NCBI RefSeq assembly: GCF_000020005.1
Contig: NC_010718.1
Span: 563,001 to 627,000 of the forward strand
Length of the DNA: 64,000 nt
Direction: 5' to 3'
Source: Natranaerobius thermophilus JW/NM-WN-LF
GTDB taxonomy: Bacteria; Bacillota; Natranaerobiia; Natranaerobiales; Natranaerobiaceae
Made by a program: the position numbers and the translations under genes. Of this stretch, positions 28,825-37,443 are shown piece after piece. Under the pieces are notes generated by a model. The model saw nothing but the letters and a program-made list of their open reading frames with translations, did no database searches and was not told the DNA's origin. Each line of letters begins with the position of its first letter. Positions within the stretch are counted from its first letter, which is position 1.

Positions 28825-29544
28825 TTAGCCTACTATAAGTTTTCCCAAGATAAATCCCAAAAAAAACCCTGAATTTGCTAAAACTTTATTAGAACTTTGA
28901 GCTTTGGGGAGTAATTCATCGATAACCAAATAAATCATAGCTCCCCCGGCAATTCCCAAACTTATTCCCACTAGATCGGGAAGAACTCCCATAAAAATAA
29001 TCCCGGCCATGGTACCAAGAGGGGTTACCAATCCTGCAAAGGTGATTAAAATAATTATAGAGAAAGTGTTTAAACCACCAGCTTTTAATGGTCCAGCTGT
29101 TGCCATTCCTTCAGGTATATTATGAATTGCCAAGGTGATAGCTATTATCAGGCTTAAGTCGGGGGAAGCTTCTATTCCTGTACCGATAGCTAATCCTTCT
29201 GGTAGATTATGCAGAGCAATTCCCAAAATTACTAAATAGCCAGTCTTTAGAAAATCTTCAGTCTCATACATCTGGTGAGTAGGGGTGAGAAACTTATTTA
29301 TTACTACAGAAAAACACCACATGATAAAGCCCCCTGCAAAAAATGCAGCCAGGACTGGTCCTTGATAGCTCAACTTTAGAGCTTCAGTAATTAACTCAAA
29401 AATACTGACAGAAAACATTACACCACCTGAGAACCCCAAGATAACTGCTAATATAATCCGAGAAGGTGTACCGAACAAAAAAACTATCCCAGCTCCCATT
29501 AAAGTTGACATACCAGCCAGTGTACTAAAAATCATAATTTCCAT
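28825..29544 (-). CDS. ZIP-family divalent metal transporter
   Basis: 239 residues with about eight membrane segments. The two metal-site helices read HNLPEGLAIGTG and HNIPEGMA, the hallmark of ZIP (ZupT-like) importers of zinc or other divalent metals. The His-rich loop common in animal members is absent. It stands alone, divergent from the aldo/keto reductase gene and just upstream of the glg operon on the same strand. Confidence 0.9.
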   Translation of the reverse strand: MEIMIFSTLAGMSTLMGAGIVFLFGTPSRIILAVILGFSGGVMFSVSIFELITEALKLSYQGPVLAAFFAGGFIMWCFSVVINKFLTPTHQMYETEDFLKTGYLVILGIALHNLPEGLAIGTGIEASPDLSLIIAITLAIHNIPEGMATAGPLKAGGLNTFSIIILITFAGLVTPLGTMAGIIFMGVLPDLVGISLGIAGGAMIYLVIDELLPKAQSSNKVLANSGFFLGFILGKLIVG

Positions 29545-29703
29545 ATTATCCCGCCTATAGAAGACTTTAATAAAGCTTTTTATTTAAACATATTAGCTGG
29601 CTTACTAAATAATTCCCCCGAAAAGTAGGTTTTCGAAATGATTTATGTTAGAATAGTCAAAAAATGATTATAATTTTATAAAGTCCTTAAGGAGGAGTTG
29701 TTA

Positions 29704-30546
29704 ATGAAAGAAAGGCAGCTAGGCAAAACAGGTATTAAAGTCAAACTGTTCAGTTTAGGGGGAGAGGCTACTGTAGAACAAAGAGGGCTTAAACGTGAAG
29801 CTATTGAATTGATAAATAAGGCATTGGATTTAGGTGTTAACTATATCGATACTGCTCCAGCTTACGGAGAGGGAGGTAGTGAAGAAAATATTGGCATGGT
29901 GATGAAGGATAGAAGAGATGAAGTCACTCTTGCTAGTAAAACACCTGAACGTACATACGATGATACAATGAAATCTTTCGAAAAAAGCCTTAAGAGATTG
30001 CAGACAGATTATTTGGATATATATCAAGTTCATGACATAAAGACTGAGGCAGAACTGCTGCAAGTTTTGGATCAAGGCGAGGGAGCTATTAAAGCTCTTG
30101 AAGAATTAAAAGCCAATGGAGATATAAGATTTATAGGAATAACAGGACATAAACGGCCAAAACCTATGTTAAAGGGAATTAAAGAGTATGATTTCGATAC
30201 CGTACTACATGCCTTGAATCCAGGAGATATTCATTATAATTCTTTTAAAACAGAGTTCTTAGAAGAAGCTGTTAATCGTCAGCTTGGTATTATCGCTATG
30301 AAGGTTACTGCTGTTGGCAAGATTTTTGCAAATAATAAATCTATCAGTATGGGCCAAATTTTAAATTATGTATGGTCCCATCCTATATCCACAGCAATTA
30401 TCGGTATCTCCAATCTAAAAGAACTAGAGGAAAATGTTAACCTTGCTCAAAATTTCACCCCTTATACTACAGAACAAATTAAGGACTTGGAAGAAAAAAC
30501 GGCAAGTAATCAAAGACAGGTTAATTTTTTTAAATATGAGTGGTAA
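29704..30546 (+). CDS. Aldo/keto reductase
   Basis: 280-residue NADPH-dependent (alpha/beta)8 reductase. The catalytic tetrad is visible: Asp and Tyr in YIDTAPAYG, Lys in LASKT and His in YQVHD. The C-terminal IIGISNLKELEENV is the cofactor-phosphate region. AAGGAGGAG ends 6 bases before ATG 29704, so I choose that start over the TTG two codons earlier. A Tat-exported paralogue with the same motifs lies at 41770. It heads a group with the putative selenoprotein and a GNAT gene. TTATAA repeats lie around its -10 region (29668-29681). Confidence 0.9.
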   Translation: MKERQLGKTGIKVKLFSLGGEATVEQRGLKREAIELINKALDLGVNYIDTAPAYGEGGSEENIGMVMKDRRDEVTLASKTPERTYDDTMKSFEKSLKRLQTDYLDIYQVHDIKTEAELLQVLDQGEGAIKALEELKANGDIRFIGITGHKRPKPMLKGIKEYDFDTVLHALNPGDIHYNSFKTEFLEEAVNRQLGIIAMKVTAVGKIFANNKSISMGQILNYVWSHPISTAIIGISNLKELEENVNLAQNFTPYTTEQIKDLEEKTASNQRQVNFFKYEW

Positions 30547-30633
30547 TTTAAGGATGAGCTAAACTATTTTTAACAAGGAATTTACCAATAAAATCTTGAA
30601 TTAATAAACTATCAAAAACTAAGGAGGAATAAT

Positions 30634-30978
30634 ATGCTGACCTTTTATTGTCTAGCGACTTGAAAGACCTGTCAAAAAGCGAGAGCGTGGCTTTCGCAAA
30701 AGGAAGTCGAATTTGAGATCCGAGACCTGGTCAAAGACCCCTTAACTCCTGAAGAAATAGTCCAATTGGGAGACCTTGCTCCTGACGGCATTAGATCCCT
30801 TTTGAATAAAAAGAGTGCTGCATACAGAAATTGTCAGGTAGATGAACAAGAATTAAGTGAAGAGGAGTTAGCTGAGTTCTTAGCAGATAAGCCGAAAGCT
30901 TTGAAGCGACCAATATTAACTAATGGTCATAAAGTCGTATTAGGATTTATTGAAGACGAAATGAAGGAGTTATTATAA
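30634..30978 (+). CDS. Spx/ArsC-family thiol protein, probable selenoprotein (Sec10, UGA)
   Basis: 114 residues when the TGA at 30661-30663 is read as selenocysteine. AAGGAGG (30621-30627) lies 6 bases before ATG 30634. The N-terminus reads MLTFYCLAT-U-KTCQKARAWL, so Sec10 falls exactly on the catalytic Cys of Spx/ArsC/YffB proteins, giving a UxxC motif with C13. The C-terminus (KRPILTNGHKVVLGF) keeps the family's Arg-Pro motif, so the frame is intact on both sides of the TGA. A SECIS-like hairpin starts 16 bases after the TGA. The family fold is thioredoxin-like and acts as a reductase or RNA polymerase adaptor; the exact substrate is unknown. The alternative is a nonsense mutation. Confidence 0.8.
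30661..30697 (+). promoter_or_regulatory. Putative bacterial SECIS element after UGA codon
   Basis: Downstream of TGA 30661-30663, GCGAGAG (30679-30685) pairs with CTTTCGC (30691-30697): seven pairs, one of them G-U. The loop is CGTGG. The apical loop begins 22 bases after the TGA and has a G among its first two positions, as bacterial SECIS elements that bind SelB generally do. It lies wholly within the coding sequence, as is normal in bacteria. Confidence 0.7.
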
Positions 30979-30979
30979 A

Positions 30980-31438
30980 ATGGGAGCAGATATGAATATA
31001 GAAATTAAAACATTTGATGAGTTAACTCTTCAAGAGCTATATGCAGTTATTAAAGCAAGAATTCAAGTATTTGTGGTTGAGCAGAATTGTCCGTATATGG
31101 AATGTGATGATTTGGACCAAATGGCCTATCATTGTTTTATACAGAGCTCAGGAAATGTTGTTGCTTATGCTCGTGTTATTCCACCTGGTTATAAGTTTCA
31201 AGAAGCTTCCATGGGGAGATTATTGACTATCGAAAGAGTGAGAGGGACAGGTTTAGGGCTGGAATTGATGGAACAGGTGATGTCCTTTATGTGTAGACAA
31301 AAAAATTGGCAGGAAATTCGTATAGAGGCGCAAAAATACCTTGAAAGTTTTTACAAAAAGTTTCATTTTAGAACTGTATCTGATACATTCATATTAGATG
31401 GCATTGAACATATAGAAATGTTATATCAAAAGGGTTAA
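30980..31438 (+). CDS. GNAT N-acetyltransferase, ElaA-like
   Basis: 152 residues. It begins with the ElaA-type pattern IKTFDELTLQELYAVIKARIQVFVVEQNCPY, continues with the acetyl-CoA-binding strand GRLLTIERVRGTGLG and ends with YKKFHFRTVS. The acceptor is unknown. Its ATG begins 1 base after the stop of the selenoprotein gene, so the two are coupled and probably in one operon. A second ATG at 30992 with GGGAG upstream is an alternative start. A terminator follows. Confidence 0.85.
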   Translation: MGADMNIEIKTFDELTLQELYAVIKARIQVFVVEQNCPYMECDDLDQMAYHCFIQSSGNVVAYARVIPPGYKFQEASMGRLLTIERVRGTGLGLELMEQVMSFMCRQKNWQEIRIEAQKYLESFYKKFHFRTVSDTFILDGIEHIEMLYQKG

Positions 31439-31451
31439 GTTTAAAAATCAT

Positions 31452-31490
31452 AAAAAAGCCCCCGGCTAAATTTAATCGGGGGGTTTTTTT
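31452..31490 (+). terminator. Rho-independent terminator after the GNAT gene
   Basis: CCCCCGG (31459-31465) pairs with TCGGGGG (31476-31482), flanked by A6 on the left and T7 on the right. Confidence 0.9.
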
Positions 31491-31511
31491 GGAAGGTGGA
31501 GCTATCGAATT

Positions 31512-32183
31512 ATGTGTGGACGATTCACTTTAACTATTGACCTAAAAGAAATAATCGAAAATTATGGTTTTGAAATATCTTATGTATCTCAAATAGCGTC
31601 TAACTATACTCCCAGATTTAATATTGCTCCTAGTCAAGCTGTGTTGGCCATTGCTGCCGGACAAAAGCAAAACAGATTGGGATATATTAACTGGGGATTA
31701 AAAGCTTTTCCTAAAGGTTCCCCAATCATAAATGCTCGGGCTGAAACTTTGCGTGAAAAAAAGAGCTTTGCCAAGCTGGTAGATCAAAGGAGATGTTTAA
31801 TTTTAGCCGATGGTTTCTTTGAATGGAAAAAAACTCATCAAGGAAAAGAACCGTATTATATTTATTTACAAGGCAAAAAATTTTTTTCCATGGCAGCTTT
31901 ATGGAACCGTTGGAAGCAAAATGGTGAAGAATATACAGGTTGTGTGATAATTACTCAACAAGCCCCTAATTATAGTAATTTGACCGAAATACATTCTAGA
32001 ATGCCGTTATTATTGACTGAGCAAGGGGAAAAGGAATGGCTATATTCCTCAAATATTGTTCTTTCTGAAATAGTATCAGAATCCCAGGCTCTTATGACCC
32101 AAAAAGCTGATTGGCACAAGGTCTCAACAGCTGTAAATTCTTATAAAAATGATTTTCCAGAAGTGGTTGAGCCCGTTAGTTAA
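31512..32183 (+). CDS. SRAP-domain protein (HMCES/YedK family)
   Basis: 223 residues. After removal of Met, Cys2 in MCGRFTL is the catalytic residue that forms a stable thiazolidine link to abasic sites in single-stranded DNA. INARAETL (Asn), ADGFFEWKK (Glu) and EIHSRMP (His) are the other conserved active-site motifs. The family protects abasic sites and supports SOS-related repair. GGTGGAG lies 10 bases before ATG. It sits directly after a terminator and is probably a single gene. Confidence 0.93.
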   Translation: MCGRFTLTIDLKEIIENYGFEISYVSQIASNYTPRFNIAPSQAVLAIAAGQKQNRLGYINWGLKAFPKGSPIINARAETLREKKSFAKLVDQRRCLILADGFFEWKKTHQGKEPYYIYLQGKKFFSMAALWNRWKQNGEEYTGCVIITQQAPNYSNLTEIHSRMPLLLTEQGEKEWLYSSNIVLSEIVSESQALMTQKADWHKVSTAVNSYKNDFPEVVEPVS

Positions 32184-32243
32184 AAGTTGAGCCTGTTTGA
32201 TCCCGTTACTTAAAAAAAGACATAGCTAGAGATAAAACTATTT

Positions 32244-32906
32244 TTAATCTAAATTGTGTTTTTCTTTAAATGTTTTCCAGTTTTCTTTGAGCCAATAAAA
32301 GTTTTCGAAATTATCTAGTCTCAGACAAAAAGGGTTAGCTTCCTTTTCTGCCTGTATAGTTGAGCTTGGACTAGGGCCGTAATTATGACCAGGATAAATT
32401 TTTGTATCTTGAGGAAGTTGCATTAATTTCTTTAAACTTTCAAATTGTGTTTTAGCTGTTTCCCGATCTCTTGTGCCGCCTACTTTTCCCACAAAGAGCG
32501 TATCTCCCGTAATGAGTGAATTATTGACTAATAGGCAGATATCCTCAGGAGTGTGACCAGGGGTATGTAATATCTTTATTTCTAGTTGGTCGAGCCAGAT
32601 TGATTCGCCGTCCTCGACTGCAATATCAACTGAACTTGCGTTAGGCTTATATTTTGTGTTGGTATGAGCTATTAATTTAGCTTTTGGAAATATGTTTTTT
32701 AAGGTATCATTACCCCAAGTATGGTCAAAATGAGCATGGGTATTTATAATATATTGTACATCGTATTGAGCTTCTGTTAACTTGGTAGCCAATAATTCAT
32801 CACAAAATGAAGGATCTACTATGGCGATTTTGTTGCTAGATGGAGAAGAAATTACATAACTAAAATTTTTAGCTCTGTGAGGACATTTAAACTGTTCAAT
32901 AGTCAA
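32244..32906 (-). CDS. MBL-fold hydrolase, glyoxalase II-like
   Basis: 220 residues. The metal-binding motif THAHFDHTWGN and the later HTPGHTPED and GHNYGPS motifs show a metallo-beta-lactamase fold of the hydroxyacylglutathione hydrolase type. The C-terminal piece with NPFCLRL fits glyoxalase II-like proteins that lack the long substrate domain. The TTG start (32904-32906) has AAAGGAGA upstream on the minus strand. It is divergent from the ABC transporter operon; the shared region holds a 10-bp palindrome. Confidence 0.87.
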   Translation of the reverse strand: MTIEQFKCPHRAKNFSYVISSPSSNKIAIVDPSFCDELLATKLTEAQYDVQYIINTHAHFDHTWGNDTLKNIFPKAKLIAHTNTKYKPNASSVDIAVEDGESIWLDQLEIKILHTPGHTPEDICLLVNNSLITGDTLFVGKVGGTRDRETAKTQFESLKKLMQLPQDTKIYPGHNYGPSPSSTIQAEKEANPFCLRLDNFENFYWLKENWKTFKEKHNLD

Positions 32907-32967
32907 ACTGAATATCTCCTTTCATATTTTGAATTGATTTTTTGGAACTTTATCTCATGAATACTCT

Positions 32968-33001
32968 CACTTGTTATTATTGATTATTTTGATAACAAGT
33001 G
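32968..33001. repeat. 10-bp inverted repeat between divergent genes
   Basis: CACTTGTTAT (32968-32977) and ATAACAAGTG (32992-33001) are perfect inverted copies with a 14-base spacer. There is no T run, so it is not a terminator. Its place between the divergent MBL hydrolase and ABC transporter genes suggests an operator or a 5' leader hairpin. Confidence 0.6.
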
Positions 33002-33056
33002 TCAAGAATAGATCCTTATTAGGATTAAATAGTCAATGGGGCGGGGAGTGATATGC

Positions 33057-33827
33057 TTGAATGTTTTAGAAACTGTAAACTTAACTAAGAAATACGGTAG
33101 TTTTTACGCCGTTAAAGATGTCAATTTTCAAGTGTCATCAGGTGAAATTTTTGGTTTTTTAGGTCCAAATGGCGCAGGTAAAACTACAACGATAAACATG
33201 CTAACAGGACTGTTACAACCGACTACTGGGAAGGTTTATCTAGATGGTCAACAATTTGACAGTAGATCAGTCGAATCTAAAAGGGTATTTGGTTATGCCC
33301 CTGATGAGCCGGTGCTATATGAAAAATTAACTTTGAGCGAGTTTTTGGACTTCATTATTCGTATATATGATTTAGATTACCAAGCGGCCACGACTCGTGC
33401 TGAAGAGTTATTAGAGTTATTTGAACTAGCAAATAGTAGTTATAAATTACTAGGCAGCTTTTCTCGGGGAATGAAACAAAAAGCATCTTTAGTAGCTTCT
33501 TTGCTTCCTGATCCTAAGATTATAATTTTAGATGAACCAACCAGTGGACTGGATCCTAGAAGTGTTAAGCGTCTCAAAGATCTATTAACTAGAGAAGCGC
33601 AAAGGGGAAAAGCTGTGTTTATGTCTACTCATATTTTAGAAATTGCAGAAAAGATGAGTCATAGAATAGGGATCATTCAACACGGTGAATTAAAAGCTTT
33701 GGGAACTATGGATGAGTTATATTCTCAAAAGAATCAGACCCCTCACTCTTCCCAAGAAGATGAAACAAATTTGGAACAACTCTTTTTAGAACTAACTGGA
33801 GGAGATGAACATGAGTATCTGGAATGA
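33057..33827 (+). CDS. ABC transporter ATP-binding protein
   Basis: 256 residues. Walker A is GPNGAGKTT, the Q-loop region follows, the signature is SFSRGMKQK and Walker B IIILDEPTSGLD, all of the ABC-2 exporter class. The frame starts at ATG 33036, but TTG 33057 has GGGGAG 8 bases upstream and starts at the usual N-terminus (MNVLETVNLTKKYG); the earlier ATG lacks a ribosome site. The 3' end overlaps the permease gene, so they form one operon. Cargo unknown. Confidence 0.93.
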   Translation: MNVLETVNLTKKYGSFYAVKDVNFQVSSGEIFGFLGPNGAGKTTTINMLTGLLQPTTGKVYLDGQQFDSRSVESKRVFGYAPDEPVLYEKLTLSEFLDFIIRIYDLDYQAATTRAEELLELFELANSSYKLLGSFSRGMKQKASLVASLLPDPKIIILDEPTSGLDPRSVKRLKDLLTREAQRGKAVFMSTHILEIAEKMSHRIGIIQHGELKALGTMDELYSQKNQTPHSSQEDETNLEQLFLELTGGDEHEYLE

Positions 33828-35520
33828 ATTGGTCTTTCTATTAAAGCATCAGTTCAATTTAACTAAAAAAGATTTTTTAATTAAAGATGATCATAAAAGC
33901 AATAACAGTTTTTGGTTGAGTATAGTTGCTTTTGGTTTCATAGCTTTATTGCTTCTCCGGCTCAGTTCAAGTATTTTTTCAGGTATTAGATTTCTATTTG
34001 AAACTGAAGAACAATGGGATGCTGGACTAATGCCTATCTTAGAAACCCATATCTTAGCAACAACCGCTGTCTTGGTCTTCTTTTTTTTAATGCTTAATGG
34101 TATCAGAATTGTTTTTGAAAATTATTTTGAGTCACGAGATGTACAGATATTATTAACCTTACCTCTATCGGTTCAGGCAATATTTGCAAGTAAATTTTTA
34201 CAGAGCTTTTGTATCAATGTGGTGCAAATCATTCCTTTTATTGGTACTATATGGCTGGGTTATGGTTTGGCGGTAGGTGCAGGCATTTTATATTTACCTA
34301 TAATATTATTTGTTTTGATCTGTGGTGGATTAATTTTTACCGCTGTAGCAACAATTTTACTCCTTGTTATTGCCCGTTTCGTTCCATCTGTGGTTATGAA
34401 ACAAGCTATTACTATTTGTTCTTTTGCCATGGCTTTTATTATCTTTGTTGGTTGGCAGTATTTCGTTCAGATAGCAGAAGTAGAAATCACACCTGAAGGG
34501 ATTCTTACTATCAGTCAAAATATGCAAGCTTATTTAGAATTAGAATTACCCCATTTGTGGATGGCCAGGAGTTTAATGTTTCCCTTGGCTGAGTTTGATG
34601 TGACAATCTGGGAGTCTCTTATTCCTTTAGCAGTTACGGCTATTTTAGGTTTTTTAATGAGTGTCTTTATAGCTGAAAAGGTATTTCTAACTGGCTGGTC
34701 GAAGAGTATGGATGTACAGGCAGGTAGTAGAGGCAAGTTTTCTCGTAAAAATGGAGGCATTTTTTCAAGATTGATTAACCACTTAAGTTTGCCTGCCATT
34801 TCACCCGTTGTAAAAAAAGATTTACTTTTGTTGAAGCGAACACCCTTTATGTGGTATAACATCTTGATAATTGTAGCCATGTTAGGGATATTAGCTGTGA
34901 ACTTTCCTCAAGAAGGCCAAACTCATCACCCAGGGATATTTAATCTGGAAGCTAGTTTAAACTTACTACTCATAGGTTTATTTGGTACTCAAGCCGGTGG
35001 AAGTGTGGCTGGCATTGCCTTTAGTGCCGAGGGAAAGGCTTTATGGAACTTACAAACTGCGCCGATTTCGAAACATAGATTATACTTTTGGAAATTATCC
35101 TTTGGTTTGATAATAAATTTGGCAATTATGAAAATAGCTTATCTAATATTTTATTTAATTCCCAATTTAACAGTTTATCCCTGGTACTTATCATTACCAC
35201 TACTTTTTGGAAAAGCCCTGGTAATCACATCTGTTATTTTATACCTGGATATAGAGAATCCAAAATTTGAAAATGGTGATAAATTGAATCGCATTGGAGG
35301 CGACAATAAAATTCAGGGCGAAATTCGTTCCATTGTCAGTGTTTTAATACAATTGGTCACTGCTGCTTTTCTTGGATTACTAGTGATTATTCCCGGCGCT
35401 TTTCCCATATGGTGGGTTATTACAATATCTTTAGGTATTTTTGTTGGGACTGCTGTGTTTGTAACTCGATGGTGTTATCTAAAAAGTATTGACCGGCTCA
35501 GTAATTTTTTGATAGGTTAA
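33811..35520 (+). CDS. ABC transporter permease (large ABC-2-like)
   Basis: 570 residues with about 12 hydrophobic segments in two blocks (about 40-290 and 345-565) joined by a charged cytoplasmic loop near 300-340. It is the membrane partner of the upstream ATPase. GGAGG precedes ATG 33811 by 8 bases; an ATG two codons earlier is also possible. The size matches the 'putative ABC exporter' permeases common in Firmicutes, which have no known substrate. Confidence 0.85.
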   Translation: MSIWNELVFLLKHQFNLTKKDFLIKDDHKSNNSFWLSIVAFGFIALLLLRLSSSIFSGIRFLFETEEQWDAGLMPILETHILATTAVLVFFFLMLNGIRIVFENYFESRDVQILLTLPLSVQAIFASKFLQSFCINVVQIIPFIGTIWLGYGLAVGAGILYLPIILFVLICGGLIFTAVATILLLVIARFVPSVVMKQAITICSFAMAFIIFVGWQYFVQIAEVEITPEGILTISQNMQAYLELELPHLWMARSLMFPLAEFDVTIWESLIPLAVTAILGFLMSVFIAEKVFLTGWSKSMDVQAGSRGKFSRKNGGIFSRLINHLSLPAISPVVKKDLLLLKRTPFMWYNILIIVAMLGILAVNFPQEGQTHHPGIFNLEASLNLLLIGLFGTQAGGSVAGIAFSAEGKALWNLQTAPISKHRLYFWKLSFGLIINLAIMKIAYLIFYLIPNLTVYPWYLSLPLLFGKALVITSVILYLDIENPKFENGDKLNRIGGDNKIQGEIRSIVSVLIQLVTAAFLGLLVIIPGAFPIWWVITISLGIFVGTAVFVTRWCYLKSIDRLSNFLIG

Positions 35521-35570
35521 ACTAAAAAATAAAATTTATCAGGTATCAGGAATCATAAAGGAGAGGTGTT

Positions 35571-37427
35571 ATGTCAAGCAAAGTTTCTATAGCCCAAGTT
35601 GGTTGCCAGTATAGTGATGACATTATCGCTGCTAAAATGAAGCAGCTATTTTTTGACACGGGTTTAAATGATTATATAGCTCCAAATAAACAGGTTCTGA
35701 TTAAGCCCAACCTAGTGGCGGTTCCCCCGGAAGATTTTCGAGGAGCCATTACTCATCCTTTAATAGTTCAAAAACTGTCAGATATAGTCCGATCCTTGGG
35801 AGGACAAGTTATTATTGGTGACTCATCAGCAGTAGGGGTCAACACAGAAGATGTTATCTCTACTACGGGATATGAGAAGCTAAGACAGCAGGGCTATCAA
35901 GTTATTGATTTAAAACAGGATTCGGTAGTAGACCTTCAAGTTCCAGGAGGTGGAAAAGCACTGTCCCAGTTGCCTGTAGCCAAAACAGTCAAAGACGTAG
36001 ATCTAATAATTTCAGTACCAGTTATGAAAACTCATGATCAGGTAGAAGTTAGCCTGAGTATCAAAAATCTAAAAGGACTACTACCAGATAAAATAAAAAA
36101 AGCATTTCATAATAAATATGGCCTAGCTAAAGGAGTATCAGATATACTGGCAACTGTGCCTCCAGTGGTTTCAGTCCTAGATGCCACCTATGCATTAGAG
36201 GGTATGGGGCCTGTCTATGGAGAATCTGTACCCATGGGACTTATTTTAGCCAGCAGCGATCCTGTGGCCTTAGATTCAATAGCTGCAGGTATAATGGGTT
36301 TGGAGGAAGATGAACTTAAGATTGAGGGAGAATGTTATAATAGGTGTTTAGGTGAATTGAGACGAGATAAGATCACCATCTCAGGTGATGTGACAGATAT
36401 AGATCAAGTAGCGAGAAGATTTACTCGGATCAAAGATTTGGATTATCAATTTAATGTTGACTTTGATTTAATATTTAATGAGGAAGTTTGTACAGGCTGT
36501 AAAAATACAGTTATGAGCTCCTTAGATGATATCCAAACTCAGGGAGTGGAGCCATATTTATCGGGAAAAACTGTATATGCCGGTCCATTAACACAAGGTG
36601 AGATTAGTGGTAGCTCCAACTCTATACTGATCGGAAATTGCCTATACAAGCATAAAAGTCAAGGAACTTTTGTGCCCGGATGTCCGCCGGAAAATTTACC
36701 TGTAATTGAAGGCCTTGTAGGTGAAGGAAAGATTGCCAGACGTTATACTAGTGAAAATCAAAGTCAGTTTAATCATCCTTGGGGCATTATCTACGATTTA
36801 GATAATACATTGATCAACTCAAAAATAAATTTTAATAAAATGAAAGTAGAAGTCATGAATTATCTCCAAGAAGAACAGCTTTTGCCCGAAATTACTAACC
36901 TTGAGAAACATACTGCTGCTACCTTGATTCAAACTGCTCGTCAACATTCCACTTTGGATCAGGAACAAGAAGATGGATTGTGGGCTTTAATTACTGCCAT
37001 TGAAGCTGAAGGCATGGATAAGGCCGAAACAGAACCTGATATCAATGAAGTGATTTCAACTTTAGCTAATGAGTATACTCTGATCGTATTGACTAATAAC
37101 TCATATAAAGCTGCTATGAAAGCTTTGAAACAATTTGGCTTAGATGAATACTTTCAATTGGTGGTAGGTAGGGAGCAGATGACTAGTTTGAAACCATCTC
37201 CTTCTGGTGCGGAATACATCTTAGAGCATTTTGGTGATACTAAAGCTGAAGATTGGGTCATGGTAGGAGATTCTTGGATAGACGCAAAAGCAGCCCAAGA
37301 TGCTTCAATACCATTTTTAGCCTACAATTGTAATCTACAAGAGTTGATTGACCGGGACATTCCTTGGGAAGAAAATTTAAAGCACCCCTGGGATATAATA
37401 AACTATCTAGATAAATTAAAAAATTAA
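35571..37427 (+). CDS. DUF362 protein fused to a HAD-type hydrolase
   Basis: 618 residues in three parts. Residues about 1-290 are a DUF362 domain (IKPNLVA, GDSSAVG, MKTHDQVEVSLSIKNLKG). The middle (about 295-390) has four cysteines, C307, C310, C357 and C371, spaced like Fe-S ligands (CTGC ... GNC ... PGCPP). From about 400 a HAD domain starts with IYDLDNTL (D409, D411), then LTNNS, the Lys of SLKPSPSG and GDSWIDAK. AGGAGAGG lies before the ATG. The radical SAM gene follows 16 bases later. I know no function for this fusion; an iron-sulfur protein coupled to a phosphatase is what the sequence shows. Confidence 0.82.
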   Translation: MSSKVSIAQVGCQYSDDIIAAKMKQLFFDTGLNDYIAPNKQVLIKPNLVAVPPEDFRGAITHPLIVQKLSDIVRSLGGQVIIGDSSAVGVNTEDVISTTGYEKLRQQGYQVIDLKQDSVVDLQVPGGGKALSQLPVAKTVKDVDLIISVPVMKTHDQVEVSLSIKNLKGLLPDKIKKAFHNKYGLAKGVSDILATVPPVVSVLDATYALEGMGPVYGESVPMGLILASSDPVALDSIAAGIMGLEEDELKIEGECYNRCLGELRRDKITISGDVTDIDQVARRFTRIKDLDYQFNVDFDLIFNEEVCTGCKNTVMSSLDDIQTQGVEPYLSGKTVYAGPLTQGEISGSSNSILIGNCLYKHKSQGTFVPGCPPENLPVIEGLVGEGKIARRYTSENQSQFNHPWGIIYDLDNTLINSKINFNKMKVEVMNYLQEEQLLPEITNLEKHTAATLIQTARQHSTLDQEQEDGLWALITAIEAEGMDKAETEPDINEVISTLANEYTLIVLTNNSYKAAMKALKQFGLDEYFQLVVGREQMTSLKPSPSGAEYILEHFGDTKAEDWVMVGDSWIDAKAAQDASIPFLAYNCNLQELIDRDIPWEENLKHPWDIINYLDKLKN

Positions 37428-37443
37428 TTTTCAAGGAGGACTA

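Noticed and set aside
29668-29681. TTATAATTTTATAA as a PerR box
   Set aside because: It is one base shorter than the 15-base PerR box, so the half-site spacing is wrong, and it overlaps an ordinary AT-rich -10 region.
30766-30978. 70-codon frame as an independent gene
   Set aside because: It is the C-terminal part of the 30634 gene after the TGA; it has no ribosome site and would lack the active site.
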